Source: Flavobacteriaceae bacterium
Lineage (GTDB): Bacteria; Bacteroidota; Bacteroidia; Flavobacteriales; Flavobacteriaceae
Length of the DNA: 64,000 nt
Assembly (NCBI GenBank): GCA_021647985.1
Contig: JAKITQ010000012.1
Span: 1-64,000, forward strand
Direction of reading: 5' to 3'
The translations under genes and the position numbers were made by a program. The notes beneath the pieces were generated by a model that had not been told where the DNA came from, searched no databases, and saw nothing but the letters and a program-made list of their open reading frames with translations. How positions within the stretch are numbered: position 1 is the stretch's first letter; every line of letters begins with the position of its first letter. Shown in pieces: positions 16,427 through 25,488 of the stretch.

Positions 16427-17605
16427 TTGAACCTTAATATTGATTACCCTTCATTAATTACAGAATTAAAAACCTGTATTATCATTCCAACTTATAATAA
16501 CGATAAAACTTTAAACAGAGTTATTGATGGTATTTTGATTTATACCAATCAAATTATCATTGTTGATGATGGTAGCACAGATCAAACGGCTGCTATTCTA
16601 AAAACATATACAAATCTTAATCAGATACATTTCCCCAAAAATAGAGGAAAAGGAAAAGCTTTGCGTGAAGGATTTAAAAAGGCGATGTCCTTAGGTTATG
16701 ATTATGCCATTACAATTGACTCTGATGGCCAACATTACCCAGATGATATACCTGTTTTTATTGAAGCTTTAAAAAAAGATAAGGGTACTTTATTTATCGG
16801 ATCTCGAAATATGACACATAATTCTGTTCCAAAAGGGAGTAGCTTTGGTAATAAGTTTTCAAATTTTTGGTTTTGGGCAGAAACTGGAATTAAATTGATC
16901 GATACACAATCTGGATTTCGTTTATATCCTTTAAATCCATTATCAGGGATTAAGTTTTATACCAATAAATTTGAGTTTGAAATTGAAGTTATTGTAAAAG
17001 CCGCTTGGAGGGAAATTCCTGTTAAAAATATTCCTGTTAAAGTATTATATGATGAAAAAGAAAGGGTAAGTCACTTTAGACCAATTAAAGATTTTACTCG
17101 TATAAGTATTTTAAATACTTGGTTAGTTTTAGTAGCTTTTTTTTATATAAAACCTAGAGATTTTTTTCTAAAAATCAAGCATAAAGGGATCAAAAATTTA
17201 TTTAAAGAAAATATTTTATACAATGCTGATTCCCCTTCCAAAAAAGCCTTTTCTATTGCCTTAGGTGTTTTTATTGGGATTTCCCCATTTTGGGGTTTTC
17301 AAACTATTTTAGTCTTGGCTCTAGCTACTTTATTAAAGCTAAATAAGTTGATTAGTTTTACATTCTCCAACATTAGTATTCCGCCAATGATTCCATTTAT
17401 TATTTATGGAAGTCTAAAAAGTGGATCTTGGATTTTAAGTAAAAATAAAGGAATTGCATACGAAAATGTTACTTTTGATTTTAATTTTTTATTAAGTTTG
17501 GAAGAATATATTATTGGAAGTTTTGTATTGGCTTTTATTAGTTCCATAATATTTGGTATCACTGGATTTATTATTTTTAAATTAATGAGAAGAAAGCGTG
17601 GGTAA
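16427..17605 (+). CDS. family 2 glycosyltransferase fused to DUF2062
   Basis: This 392-residue protein has a GT2 domain (residues 15-245) with IIIPTYNN, IIVDDGSTD, the metal-binding DSDGQ (98-102) and TQSGFRLYP, followed by a DUF2062 membrane domain (about 265-390) containing GVFIGISPFWGFQT. It would transfer a sugar or another group from a nucleotide donor at the inner membrane. Flexirubin and aryl polyene loci regularly carry such a fusion, though its substrate is unknown. It begins at a TTG, since no ATG precedes the first GT2 strand. Its stop overlaps the next gene by 8 bases. Confidence 0.87.
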   Translation: MNLNIDYPSLITELKTCIIIPTYNNDKTLNRVIDGILIYTNQIIIVDDGSTDQTAAILKTYTNLNQIHFPKNRGKGKALREGFKKAMSLGYDYAITIDSDGQHYPDDIPVFIEALKKDKGTLFIGSRNMTHNSVPKGSSFGNKFSNFWFWAETGIKLIDTQSGFRLYPLNPLSGIKFYTNKFEFEIEVIVKAAWREIPVKNIPVKVLYDEKERVSHFRPIKDFTRISILNTWLVLVAFFYIKPRDFFLKIKHKGIKNLFKENILYNADSPSKKAFSIALGVFIGISPFWGFQTILVLALATLLKLNKLISFTFSNISIPPMIPFIIYGSLKSGSWILSKNKGIAYENVTFDFNFLLSLEEYIIGSFVLAFISSIIFGITGFIIFKLMRRKRG

Positions 17606-20600
17606 TTTATTTTTTAATATATATAAAACCTTAATAAATAAAAAAATAATTGTAGTTGGTTTCTTACTATTATTATTGAGTACACTTTTATTTTTCGCCA
17701 CAAAACTTGACTTTGAAGAAGATATTTCAAAACTAATTCCGCAATCAGAAGAAACTAAAACACTAAACAAAGTTTTAAATAACACTAATTTTTCCGATAA
17801 AATAATTGTTAATATATCTACAAGAAAAAATGGTACTACAGAAAACCTAATTGCTTATGCTGAAGAAATTATTGATAGTTTGCAGCTCCATTGCAAGGAT
17901 TATATTTTAAATATCCAAGGAGAAATATCAAATGATGATATGGTTAATACCATGGATTTTGTTTATAATAATTTACCTCTTTTTATGGAGGAAAAAGATT
18001 ATCAATATTTAAGAGATAGGTTTTCTGAAGATAGTTTAACCGCTGTCATAACAAATAATTTTAAAATTTTAATTTCTCCAAGTGGAATTTTCGCAAAAAA
18101 CACGATTCGCAAAGATCCATTTGGTTTGTCTTTTAGGGCGCTAAAAAAATTAGAAGATTTAAAACTAACCGATAACTTTGAAATTTACAATGGATTTTTA
18201 ATTACAAAAGATAAAAAGAATCTTTTATTATTTATCAAACCAAAATTACCAACCAATGAAACAGATGCCAATACCGATTTTGTAAATAAATTATACGCCA
18301 TATCTGATGGTTTAAATCAAAAGTATGTTGATATAGTAGTATCAGAATATTATGGTTCAACAGTAATTGCTGTTGCTAATGCCAGTCAAATCAAAACAGA
18401 TATAAAGTATACAATAACCTTGGCTCTTTTGGTTTTAATTTTTATACTGATTTTCTTCTATCGCAAACTATTCATCCCAATTTTATTGTTTATTCCAACA
18501 ATTTTTGGTGCATTAACGGCAATGGTTACCTTGTTGATCATAAGAGAAAATATATCTGCTATTTCACTCGGAATAGGCTCGGTGTTATTAGGTATTACTT
18601 TGGATTATTCTTTACATATTTTAACCCATTACAGAAATAATAATGATGTTAATCAACTCTATAAAGATATTACCAAACCAATATTGATGAGTAGTATAAC
18701 TACCGCCGTAGCATTTTTATGTTTATTACTTTTAAGATCACAAGCCTTACAAGATTTAGGTATTTTTGCCGCTATAAGCGTTTTAAGTACTTCTATTTAC
18801 GCATTGTTGATAATTCCGTTGTTTTATAAACCAAAAATTTTAAAAAATAAATTTTCAAAAAATTTTATTGAAGTAATTGCCAATTATAGTTTTGATAAAA
18901 ATAAATTCATTTATACAGGTATTTTTATTGTTTTAATTTTGAGTTTCTTCACTTTTAAAAATGTTCGTTTCAACAAAGATTTGAATAGCATGAATTACCA
19001 AAGCGAAGTGATATTAAATGCTGAAAAAAACTTGGACTCGATGTTAAGTCTTTCATCTAAATCAGTTTACCTTGTTGGATATGGTAATAATTTAAATGAG
19101 GTTTTACAAGCAAATACCAATATAAATCAGCTTTTGCAAAGATTAGAATTAACCAATGATATTTTGCAGTTTAGCTCTAATGGCTCAGTAGTTTTGTCTG
19201 AGAATGATCAACAAAAGAAATTAGAAATATGGAATTCTTTTTGGACAGATTCCTTAAAACACAAGTTAAAAATAGATTTAATTGAAAAAGGAGAGCAGGT
19301 TGGTTTCAATGCGTCTACTTACAAGCCATTTTATAATTTGATATATAAAGACTTTAATACCATTGATCTAGAAGTATATAATAGTGTAAAGTCATTATTA
19401 GCTGAAGAGTATATTGTAAAGAATAGTGATTTTATAACAGCAGTGTCTTTGGTGAAAATAAATGGTAGTCAAAAAGAACATTTAAGCCAATTGGTCGATG
19501 AAATTCCAAATGCATTGTTAATAGATAGAAAACAAATTAGTGAAACCTTTTTAGGTGGATTGAAAGATGATTTTTCATCATTAATCAATTATTCGTTAAT
19601 TGCAATTGTTATTATTTTATTGCTCTTTTTTAGAAATATAGAACTTACCTTATTAACTGTTTTTCCTATTGTACTTACGTGGATGTTAACCCTTGGAGTA
19701 ATGGGGTTTTTCGGTATTGAATTTACAATTTTTAATGTTATTATTACAACATTTATTTTTGGCTTAGGGGTTGATTATAGTATTTTTATGACCAATGCCT
19801 TGGTAAAAGATTATACATATGGAACCAAAGAAATCGCTACCTATAAAATCTCCATTCTTTTATCCGTTATTACAACAATATTAGGTGTTGGTGTATTGAT
19901 ATTTGCAAAACACCCTGCATTAAAATCTATTTCTATTTTATCTTTAATAGGTATTTTAATTACAGTTTTGGTAACCTTTACGATACAACCATTATTGTTT
20001 AGAATCTTCATAGTGAATAGAGCAAAAAATGGTTTTTCTCCAATAAAAATAAGATCTTTTCTTTATGCAATTTTTACACTTTTAATATATGGATTGGGAG
20101 GTATGTTTTTGTCAATTTTGAGTATTACGATCTTGCCACTAATACCAATTGCTAAAAAAAATAAATTTAAATGGCTACACAAAGCTATGGCAAAATTCGT
20201 TCAAATAGTATTGTATACGAATCCATTTGTTAAAAAAAGAGTTATCAATTCAGGTAAAGAAGACTTTAAGAAACCAGCAATTATTATTGCAAATCATTCC
20301 TCTTCATTAGATACATTAACAATGGGTTTATTAACTCCTAACTTAATTTATTTAGTAAATGATTGGGTATATAAGTCGCCAATATTCGGAATTTTAGCAA
20401 AAGTTGCTGGGTTTTACCCTGTTTCTAAAGGTGCTGAAGAAATTACAGAACCTTTAAAAGAGAAAATACGTCAGGGATATTCATTAATGGTTTTTCCAGA
20501 AGCGAAAAGGTCTTTCACCAATAAGGTTGGTAGGTTTCATAAAGGAGCTTTCTTTTTACAAGAGCAATTAAAATTGGATATTGTACCTGTTTATTTACAT

Positions 20601-21275
20601 GGAAATGCAGAGGTTATGCCTAAAAATGATTTTATTATTCACGATGGCTCTTTAACGGTAAAAGTTGGAGATAGAATTGCTTTTGATGATAAAAGTTTTG
20701 GATTAACATCTAGAGAAAGGAATAAAAAAATAAGTAAATATTTTAAAAGTAATTTTTTGGAATTTCGTGATGAAATTGAAAATAAAAATTATTATAGAGG
20801 TATACTTTTATCCAACTACTTGTATAAAGACAAGAAGATTCAAAATTTGGTAAAAGAAGATTTTGAAAAATATAAAAGTCTTTATTATAATTTGAATATA
20901 ACATTACCAAGAAGCATAAAGATATTGCATATAGGAAATGATTTTGGGCAAATTGATATCTTATTAGTATCAAAATCAATAGAAAGAAAAATCGACTCAT
21001 TTATTAGCGATGAAAATCATTTAAACGTAGCAAAAAACTGTTATACTGTAAAATGTAGAAAGGTTACTTATATTGAAAACCTTTCAGAGATTAAAGCTAT
21101 TGATTATGAATTATTATTAATTTCTGATGCAATTGGATTAAAATATTTAGATCAAAAAGAATTACTTGCGTTTAAACAAGTTTTTGTGCTAAATAAAACC
21201 TTATCTGAAGTAAAAACCATTAAAAATGAAGATAAAAATATTTCACGATTAAATGAATTAATTGGATACGATTAA
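17598..21275 (+). CDS. MMPL/RND exporter fused to PlsC-type acyltransferase
   Basis: This 1225-residue inner-membrane protein has two RND/MMPL halves with the conserved membrane Asp in TLDYS (Asp336) and GVDYS (Asp726), and periplasmic loops after the first helix and the seventh. From about residue 870 a PlsC acyltransferase domain follows, with NHSSSLD (His900, Asp905), YPVSKGAEE and VFPEAKRS. The last 130 or so residues (opening ILHIGNDFGQIDILLV) resemble a degenerate nucleotide-binding fold. MMPL proteins export complex lipids; here the pigment or its ester is the likely cargo. The start is a GTG overlapping the glycosyltransferase stop. Confidence 0.88.
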   Translation: MGNLFFNIYKTLINKKIIVVGFLLLLLSTLLFFATKLDFEEDISKLIPQSEETKTLNKVLNNTNFSDKIIVNISTRKNGTTENLIAYAEEIIDSLQLHCKDYILNIQGEISNDDMVNTMDFVYNNLPLFMEEKDYQYLRDRFSEDSLTAVITNNFKILISPSGIFAKNTIRKDPFGLSFRALKKLEDLKLTDNFEIYNGFLITKDKKNLLLFIKPKLPTNETDANTDFVNKLYAISDGLNQKYVDIVVSEYYGSTVIAVANASQIKTDIKYTITLALLVLIFILIFFYRKLFIPILLFIPTIFGALTAMVTLLIIRENISAISLGIGSVLLGITLDYSLHILTHYRNNNDVNQLYKDITKPILMSSITTAVAFLCLLLLRSQALQDLGIFAAISVLSTSIYALLIIPLFYKPKILKNKFSKNFIEVIANYSFDKNKFIYTGIFIVLILSFFTFKNVRFNKDLNSMNYQSEVILNAEKNLDSMLSLSSKSVYLVGYGNNLNEVLQANTNINQLLQRLELTNDILQFSSNGSVVLSENDQQKKLEIWNSFWTDSLKHKLKIDLIEKGEQVGFNASTYKPFYNLIYKDFNTIDLEVYNSVKSLLAEEYIVKNSDFITAVSLVKINGSQKEHLSQLVDEIPNALLIDRKQISETFLGGLKDDFSSLINYSLIAIVIILLLFFRNIELTLLTVFPIVLTWMLTLGVMGFFGIEFTIFNVIITTFIFGLGVDYSIFMTNALVKDYTYGTKEIATYKISILLSVITTILGVGVLIFAKHPALKSISILSLIGILITVLVTFTIQPLLFRIFIVNRAKNGFSPIKIRSFLYAIFTLLIYGLGGMFLSILSITILPLIPIAKKNKFKWLHKAMAKFVQIVLYTNPFVKKRVINSGKEDFKKPAIIIANHSSSLDTLTMGLLTPNLIYLVNDWVYKSPIFGILAKVAGFYPVSKGAEEITEPLKEKIRQGYSLMVFPEAKRSFTNKVGRFHKGAFFLQEQLKLDIVPVYLHGNAEVMPKNDFIIHDGSLTVKVGDRIAFDDKSFGLTSRERNKKISKYFKSNFLEFRDEIENKNYYRGILLSNYLYKDKKIQNLVKEDFEKYKSLYYNLNITLPRSIKILHIGNDFGQIDILLVSKSIERKIDSFISDENHLNVAKNCYTVKCRKVTYIENLSEIKAIDYELLLISDAIGLKYLDQKELLAFKQVFVLNKTLSEVKTIKNEDKNISRLNELIGYD

Positions 21276-21385
21276 AAAAATAAAACTCGTTTGTTATTAG
21301 GTTGATAATAAGACCTGTAAATTGTAATAGAAAGAGGTTTTGGTAGGGGGATTAATAAATAAAACTAATTTTTAGAAATTATAAT

Positions 21386-21525
21386 GGCTCTAGTTTAATT
21401 TAGCGTTGATATTTGTAAACAAAGTCGATTGTTCTGTTTTATTGGATGTAATTTTTAACATCGAGTAACCCCGAAGCCTTTAAAATTAGGTAATGCGAAT
21501 GTAATAGCTATTTTAAACTAGAGCC
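21386..21525. mobile_element. MITE-like element with 13-bp terminal inverted repeats
   Basis: GGCTCTAGTTTAA at 21386-21398 is repeated in perfect inverse complement at 21513-21525. The octamer ATTATAAT flanks it directly on both sides (21378-21385 and 21526-21533), as an 8-bp target duplication would. Because the octamer is itself palindromic, the inverted repeat can also be read as 22 perfect base pairs (21377-21398 with 21513-21534). The 114-base interior has no reading frame. Size, ends and flanks fit a non-autonomous element mobilised by a transposase encoded elsewhere. I cannot name the parent family. Confidence 0.6.
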
Positions 21526-21548
21526 ATTATAATTAAAGGATTAATTTG

Positions 21549-21556
21549 TATATTTG
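21549..21556 (+). promoter_or_regulatory. -7 promoter box of the beta-barrel gene
   Basis: TATATTTG matches the Bacteroidota -7 consensus TAnnTTTG, 27 bases before the ATG at 21584. No TTTG is found at the -33 position, which falls in the right flank of the MITE-like element. Confidence 0.4.
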
Positions 21557-21583
21557 TTACTGAAATTTTAAATTCTTTAAATA

Positions 21584-22213
21584 ATGAGAAAATTATTATT
21601 AGTAACCATAGTCTTATTAGGATTTGGTATAATTAATGCACAAGAAAAAGTAAAAGAAGGTATTAAAAAAGGTGCAGATGCTGTCGAAACAGAAGCAGTA
21701 AAGCTTTATAATCAAGCTAAAACAGGTGGTTTTAAAGCAGGTGCAAATATTGGGTTGCCAATACAAGGTGCTAGTGATGTTTCATCATTTAATTTTGGAG
21801 CAGATATAGCATATTTATTTGAAATAATGGAAAATCTTGAAGTAGGAGGGTTAGTTGGATATACTGTGTATAATGGTGATGGTAAATATGAGGTTTATGA
21901 TGGTGGAGAGGGTGTAGTTGTTAAAAATTATAAGGATGCTGGTTTTGTGCCAATTTCAACAACCGCAAGGTATTATTTTTCTAATCGTAAATTTTTTGGG
22001 GGATTGGATCTTGGTTATGCTATTAATGTTTCTGGAGATGCAAATGGAGGCCTTTTTGTTAGACCAAAATTTGGTTTTAATTTTGGTAAAATAACCTTGA
22101 TAGGGTCTTTTCAAAGAATTTCTGGAGGTGTTGATTATTATGAAGGAAATGTTAATGTATTTAAAATTAGTGGTTTTACATCTGCAAATTTTGGTATAGA
22201 ATATGGATTTTAA
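21584..22213 (+). CDS. outer-membrane beta-barrel protein
   Basis: This 209-residue protein has a signal peptide (cleavage after INAQ, about residue 20) and a short helical stretch. About eight alternating amphipathic strands follow, rich in Gly and aromatic residues and ending in phenylalanine (FGIEYGF), the signature of an outer-membrane barrel. Size suggests an OmpW/OmpX-like 8-stranded barrel; ligand and role are unknown. It has its own -7 box and a strong terminator, so it is a separate transcription unit inside the pigment locus and may be an insertion. Confidence 0.8.
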   Translation: MRKLLLVTIVLLGFGIINAQEKVKEGIKKGADAVETEAVKLYNQAKTGGFKAGANIGLPIQGASDVSSFNFGADIAYLFEIMENLEVGGLVGYTVYNGDGKYEVYDGGEGVVVKNYKDAGFVPISTTARYYFSNRKFFGGLDLGYAINVSGDANGGLFVRPKFGFNFGKITLIGSFQRISGGVDYYEGNVNVFKISGFTSANFGIEYGF

Positions 22214-22231
22214 GATTATATAAAATATTTC

Positions 22232-22260
22232 AAAGCGGAGGCCTTGCTTCCGCTTTTTTT
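22232..22260 (+). terminator. rho-independent terminator
   Basis: AAAGCGGA (22232-22239) pairs with TCCGCTTT (22249-22256) around a 9-base loop and runs into a T tract to 22260. It lies 18 bases after the beta-barrel stop and 40 bases before the next gene. Confidence 0.85.
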
Positions 22261-22300
22261 ATGCCCTATTTTTTGGTATTTTTACCCATAACATATTTAA

Positions 22301-23821
22301 GTGAAAGAAAAATACGATATAGTAATTATTGGGAGCGGTTTAGGCGGCTTAGTATCTGCTAATATTCTTGCTAGAGAAGGCTATAGTGTATGTGTTCTTG
22401 AAAAAAATAATCAGTTTGGAGGTAATTTACAAACCTTTGTTAGAGATAAAAATATTTTTGATACAGGAGTTCACTATATTGGAAGCTTAGATAAAGGTCA
22501 AAATTTACATCAATATTTTAAGTATTTAGGCATTATGGATGACTTAAAACTTAAAAAATTAGATAACGATAAATATGATGTTATTACATTTGAAGGTGAT
22601 GATAAAGAGTACTATCACGCCCAAGGTTTTGAAAAATTTACTAGATCACTTATAAATCAATTCTCCGAAGAGGAAAAAGCAATACACCTTTATTGTGAAA
22701 AACTTAAAGCCGCATGTAAAAGCTTTCCTTTATATAATTTAGACGGGAATTCTAATGGATATGATAAGTCTTATTTAACTTTGAAAATTTCTGATTATCT
22801 AGATTCTATTACCGAAAATAAAATATTAAAATCTGTTTTAGCAGGTTCTAATTTTTTATATGCAGGAGAAAGAAATACACCATTTTATGTCCATGCTTTA
22901 TCTACCAATTCATTCATTCAAAGTGCTTGGCGATGCGTAAATGGAGGTGGTCAAATATCAAAATTACTAGTAAAAAAGCTCAAAGAATTTGGAGGAGAAA
23001 TATATAAATACCAAGAGGTATCTAAATTTGGTTTTGAAGAAGAAAAATTATCATCAATAATAACTAAAAAAGGAAAAATTATTAAAGCCGATATTTTTAT
23101 TTCAAACATTGAACCAAAGCTTACTATAAAAATGTTAAACGGGAAAGGGATGCGTAAATCGTATGTCAATAGAATAAAACAAATCAAAAGTGGTATATCT
23201 GCATTTAGTATGTATATTGTATTTAAACCAAAAACATTCAAATATTTAAATTACAATTATTATCATTTTAAAGATGTAAATAAAATTTGGGATGTTCAAA
23301 AATATTCCAATTCTTCATGGCCAGAAGGGTATATGATTTCTATGGGCGTGAAAAAAAATCAAACCAAATGGACAGATAGCTTAACAGCAATGACTTATAT
23401 GAATTTTGAAGAGGTAAAACAATGGGAAAATACATTTAATACGGTTGCTGAAGAGTTTGAAAGAGGAGAAGCATATAAGAAATTTAAGAAAGATAAGGCT
23501 GAAGTTTTCATTGTAGAATTAGAAAAAAAATTCCCAAATATTAGAGCGTGTATACAATCGGTTTATACTTCTACTCCTTTGTCATATCGTGATTATATTG
23601 GTAGTAATGAAGGAGCAATGTACGGTTACGTTAAAGATGCTAACAATCCAATGCAATCATTCTTATCGCCTAAAACGAAATTAAAAAATCTTTTCTTTAC
23701 AGGGCAAAGTTTAAACATGCATGGTATTTTGGGAGTAACAATTAGTGCTGTTTTAACATGTTCACAAATTATTGGAAAAGAAAAATTACTAAATACTATT
23801 AATTCTGCAATAAGTGAATGA
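22301..23821 (+). CDS. FAD-dependent oxidoreductase, phytoene desaturase/retinol saturase-like
   Basis: This 506-residue flavoprotein opens with the dinucleotide-binding fold DIVIIGSGLGGLVSA (Gly11, Gly13, Gly16) and ends with FFTGQSLNMHGILGVTISA, the C-terminal FAD contact of the CrtI superfamily. Members oxidise, isomerise or saturate conjugated chains. No carotenoid genes are nearby, so it more likely acts on the aryl polyene or the resorcinol than on phytoene. It starts at GTG, the only start before the Rossmann strand. Its TGA overlaps the next ATG (ATGA). Confidence 0.85.
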   Translation: MKEKYDIVIIGSGLGGLVSANILAREGYSVCVLEKNNQFGGNLQTFVRDKNIFDTGVHYIGSLDKGQNLHQYFKYLGIMDDLKLKKLDNDKYDVITFEGDDKEYYHAQGFEKFTRSLINQFSEEEKAIHLYCEKLKAACKSFPLYNLDGNSNGYDKSYLTLKISDYLDSITENKILKSVLAGSNFLYAGERNTPFYVHALSTNSFIQSAWRCVNGGGQISKLLVKKLKEFGGEIYKYQEVSKFGFEEEKLSSIITKKGKIIKADIFISNIEPKLTIKMLNGKGMRKSYVNRIKQIKSGISAFSMYIVFKPKTFKYLNYNYYHFKDVNKIWDVQKYSNSSWPEGYMISMGVKKNQTKWTDSLTAMTYMNFEEVKQWENTFNTVAEEFERGEAYKKFKKDKAEVFIVELEKKFPNIRACIQSVYTSTPLSYRDYIGSNEGAMYGYVKDANNPMQSFLSPKTKLKNLFFTGQSLNMHGILGVTISAVLTCSQIIGKEKLLNTINSAISE

Positions 23822-25488
23822 TAATAAAAATAGGTAAATATAATTTTTTGTTAGTTTTATTACTTCTTGTTTCATGTGGTACCAAAAAATCAATTAAAAA
23901 CGAGCCCAATAAAGCTGATTTTTTTATTGAATCCATACCGAAAAATAGAATTACAGATTCATTATTTTTTAAAGGAAATAATAGCCTAAGAAAAAATCAA
24001 TATGGTCAATGGGAATTGACAGCTTCTGGAGACCCAATAAATCTTGGGAATAATATAGGTGATTTAACAACAGAATTAGTACAACAACAAGAAGAAATTT
24101 TTTTTAATAAAATAGAAGAGTTGGTGCCTTCAAAGTTTAGCCAGCGATTTTTAAGAAAATTTTTATCCTGGTATACTCGAAAAATGTATTTGTACATGAA
24201 TGAAGAGTATAAACAAGAAATTTTTGGAATTTCTCAGTATTTATCTGATAAGTATGATTTTATTGCCGATAATTACCAGCGGAGCTTGTATTTACATGCC
24301 GCTCATGATATTGGTCATGCAATGCAAGACCTTGCCTTGGTTGGTTGTTCTTCATTTGCAGTTTGGGGAGACAATACCCCTGATGGAAATTTAGTAATAG
24401 CCAGAAATTTTGATTTTTATCTTGGAGATGATTTTTCTAAAGAAAAAATAATAACATTTATTAACCCTGAAAAAGGATATAAATTTATGGCGGTTTCCTG
24501 GGCAGGATTTGTAGGTGTTATGTCGGGTATGAATAATGAGGGTTTAACAATAACCATAAATGCCGGAAAATCAGATTTACCTTTGGTTGCTAAAAATCCT
24601 ATTTCATTAGTAGCAAGAGAAATTATACAATACGCCTCAAATATTGAAGAAGCAATTGCAATTGCGAAAGAAAAAGAAGTATTTGTTTCTGAATCTATTT
24701 TGGTTGGAAGCGCAAAAGACAATAAGGCAGTAATTATAGAAATATCACCAGAAAAATTTGGAGTATTTGAAGTTGCTAATGCATCAAAATTAATATGTTC
24801 TAATCACTTTCAAAGTGAAGCCTATCAAAACGATGCGAAGAATAAGCAGCATATTGAAGAGAGTCATTCTAAATATAGGTATGATAAAATGCTTGAACTA
24901 TTAAATAAAGCGCATAAAATTACACCTAAAATTGCTGTAGGTATTTTAAGAAATAAAAAAGGTTTAGATAATAAAAATTTGGGTTATGGCAATGAAAAGG
25001 CTCTTAATCAGTTAATTGCGCATCATGGAGTTGTATTTTTACCTCATAAAAAAATGGTTTGGGTATCTGCCAACCCATATCAAATGGGTGAGTTTGTTGC
25101 TTTTCAATTGGATAGCGTTTTTAAAAATTCCAATAAAAAAATAAATACTTTATCCTTGCCAAAGTATCTGATCAAAAAAGACCCGTTTATAGATTCTCAC
25201 GAGTTTAAAAACTACGAAACCTATAAATTAGAGAAAAATATTATCCAAACGGCTATTGATAATAACGAGAAACTAGATGTGAATCGATTAAATAACTTTA
25301 AAGAATTGAACCCTTATTCATGGGAGGTTTATTATCTTGTAGGTTTGTACTATTATCAAAATAAATATTATCAAGCGGCATTAAATGAGTTTGAAGCATC
25401 GTTATTAAAAGAAATTTCAACAATTCCGAATAAAGAAAAAATTGAAAATTATATTAAAAAAATTAAAAGGAAATTAAATGATTCCTAA
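23818..25488 (+). CDS. C45 family autoproteolytic acyltransferase/hydrolase lipoprotein
   Basis: This 556-residue protein has a lipoprotein signal (LLLLVSC, Cys20). Its central domain is of the N-terminal-nucleophile C45/acyl-CoA:6-APA acyltransferase type, in which VGCSSFAVWG marks the cleavage site with Cys177 as nucleophile. NLVIARNFDF and AGFVGVMSGMNNEGLTI are also family landmarks. The C-terminal 90 residues look like a helical repeat. Such enzymes make or break amide and ester bonds. As an envelope-exposed acyltransferase in a flexirubin-type locus, it is one candidate for the final ester bond. The role is inferred. Confidence 0.8.
   Translation: MIIKIGKYNFLLVLLLLVSCGTKKSIKNEPNKADFFIESIPKNRITDSLFFKGNNSLRKNQYGQWELTASGDPINLGNNIGDLTTELVQQQEEIFFNKIEELVPSKFSQRFLRKFLSWYTRKMYLYMNEEYKQEIFGISQYLSDKYDFIADNYQRSLYLHAAHDIGHAMQDLALVGCSSFAVWGDNTPDGNLVIARNFDFYLGDDFSKEKIITFINPEKGYKFMAVSWAGFVGVMSGMNNEGLTITINAGKSDLPLVAKNPISLVAREIIQYASNIEEAIAIAKEKEVFVSESILVGSAKDNKAVIIEISPEKFGVFEVANASKLICSNHFQSEAYQNDAKNKQHIEESHSKYRYDKMLELLNKAHKITPKIAVGILRNKKGLDNKNLGYGNEKALNQLIAHHGVVFLPHKKMVWVSANPYQMGEFVAFQLDSVFKNSNKKINTLSLPKYLIKKDPFIDSHEFKNYETYKLEKNIIQTAIDNNEKLDVNRLNNFKELNPYSWEVYYLVGLYYYQNKYYQAALNEFEASLLKEISTIPNKEKIENYIKKIKRKLNDS

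Larger units (their letters stand above)
21276..21583. other. non-coding gap with a MITE-like element
   Basis: This 308-base gap breaks the otherwise gene-dense + strand array. The first 100 bases show no gene or clear structure. The second part holds a 140-base inverted-repeat element (listed separately) and, after it, a TAnnTTTG box for the beta-barrel gene. No tRNA or known RNA is apparent. Confidence 0.7.

Noticed and set aside
22301-23821. Carotenoid phytoene desaturase (crtI)
   Set aside because: The fold matches, but no crtB, crtY or crtZ gene is near and the gene lies in the pigment array; a substrate in the polyene/resorcinol pathway is more likely.
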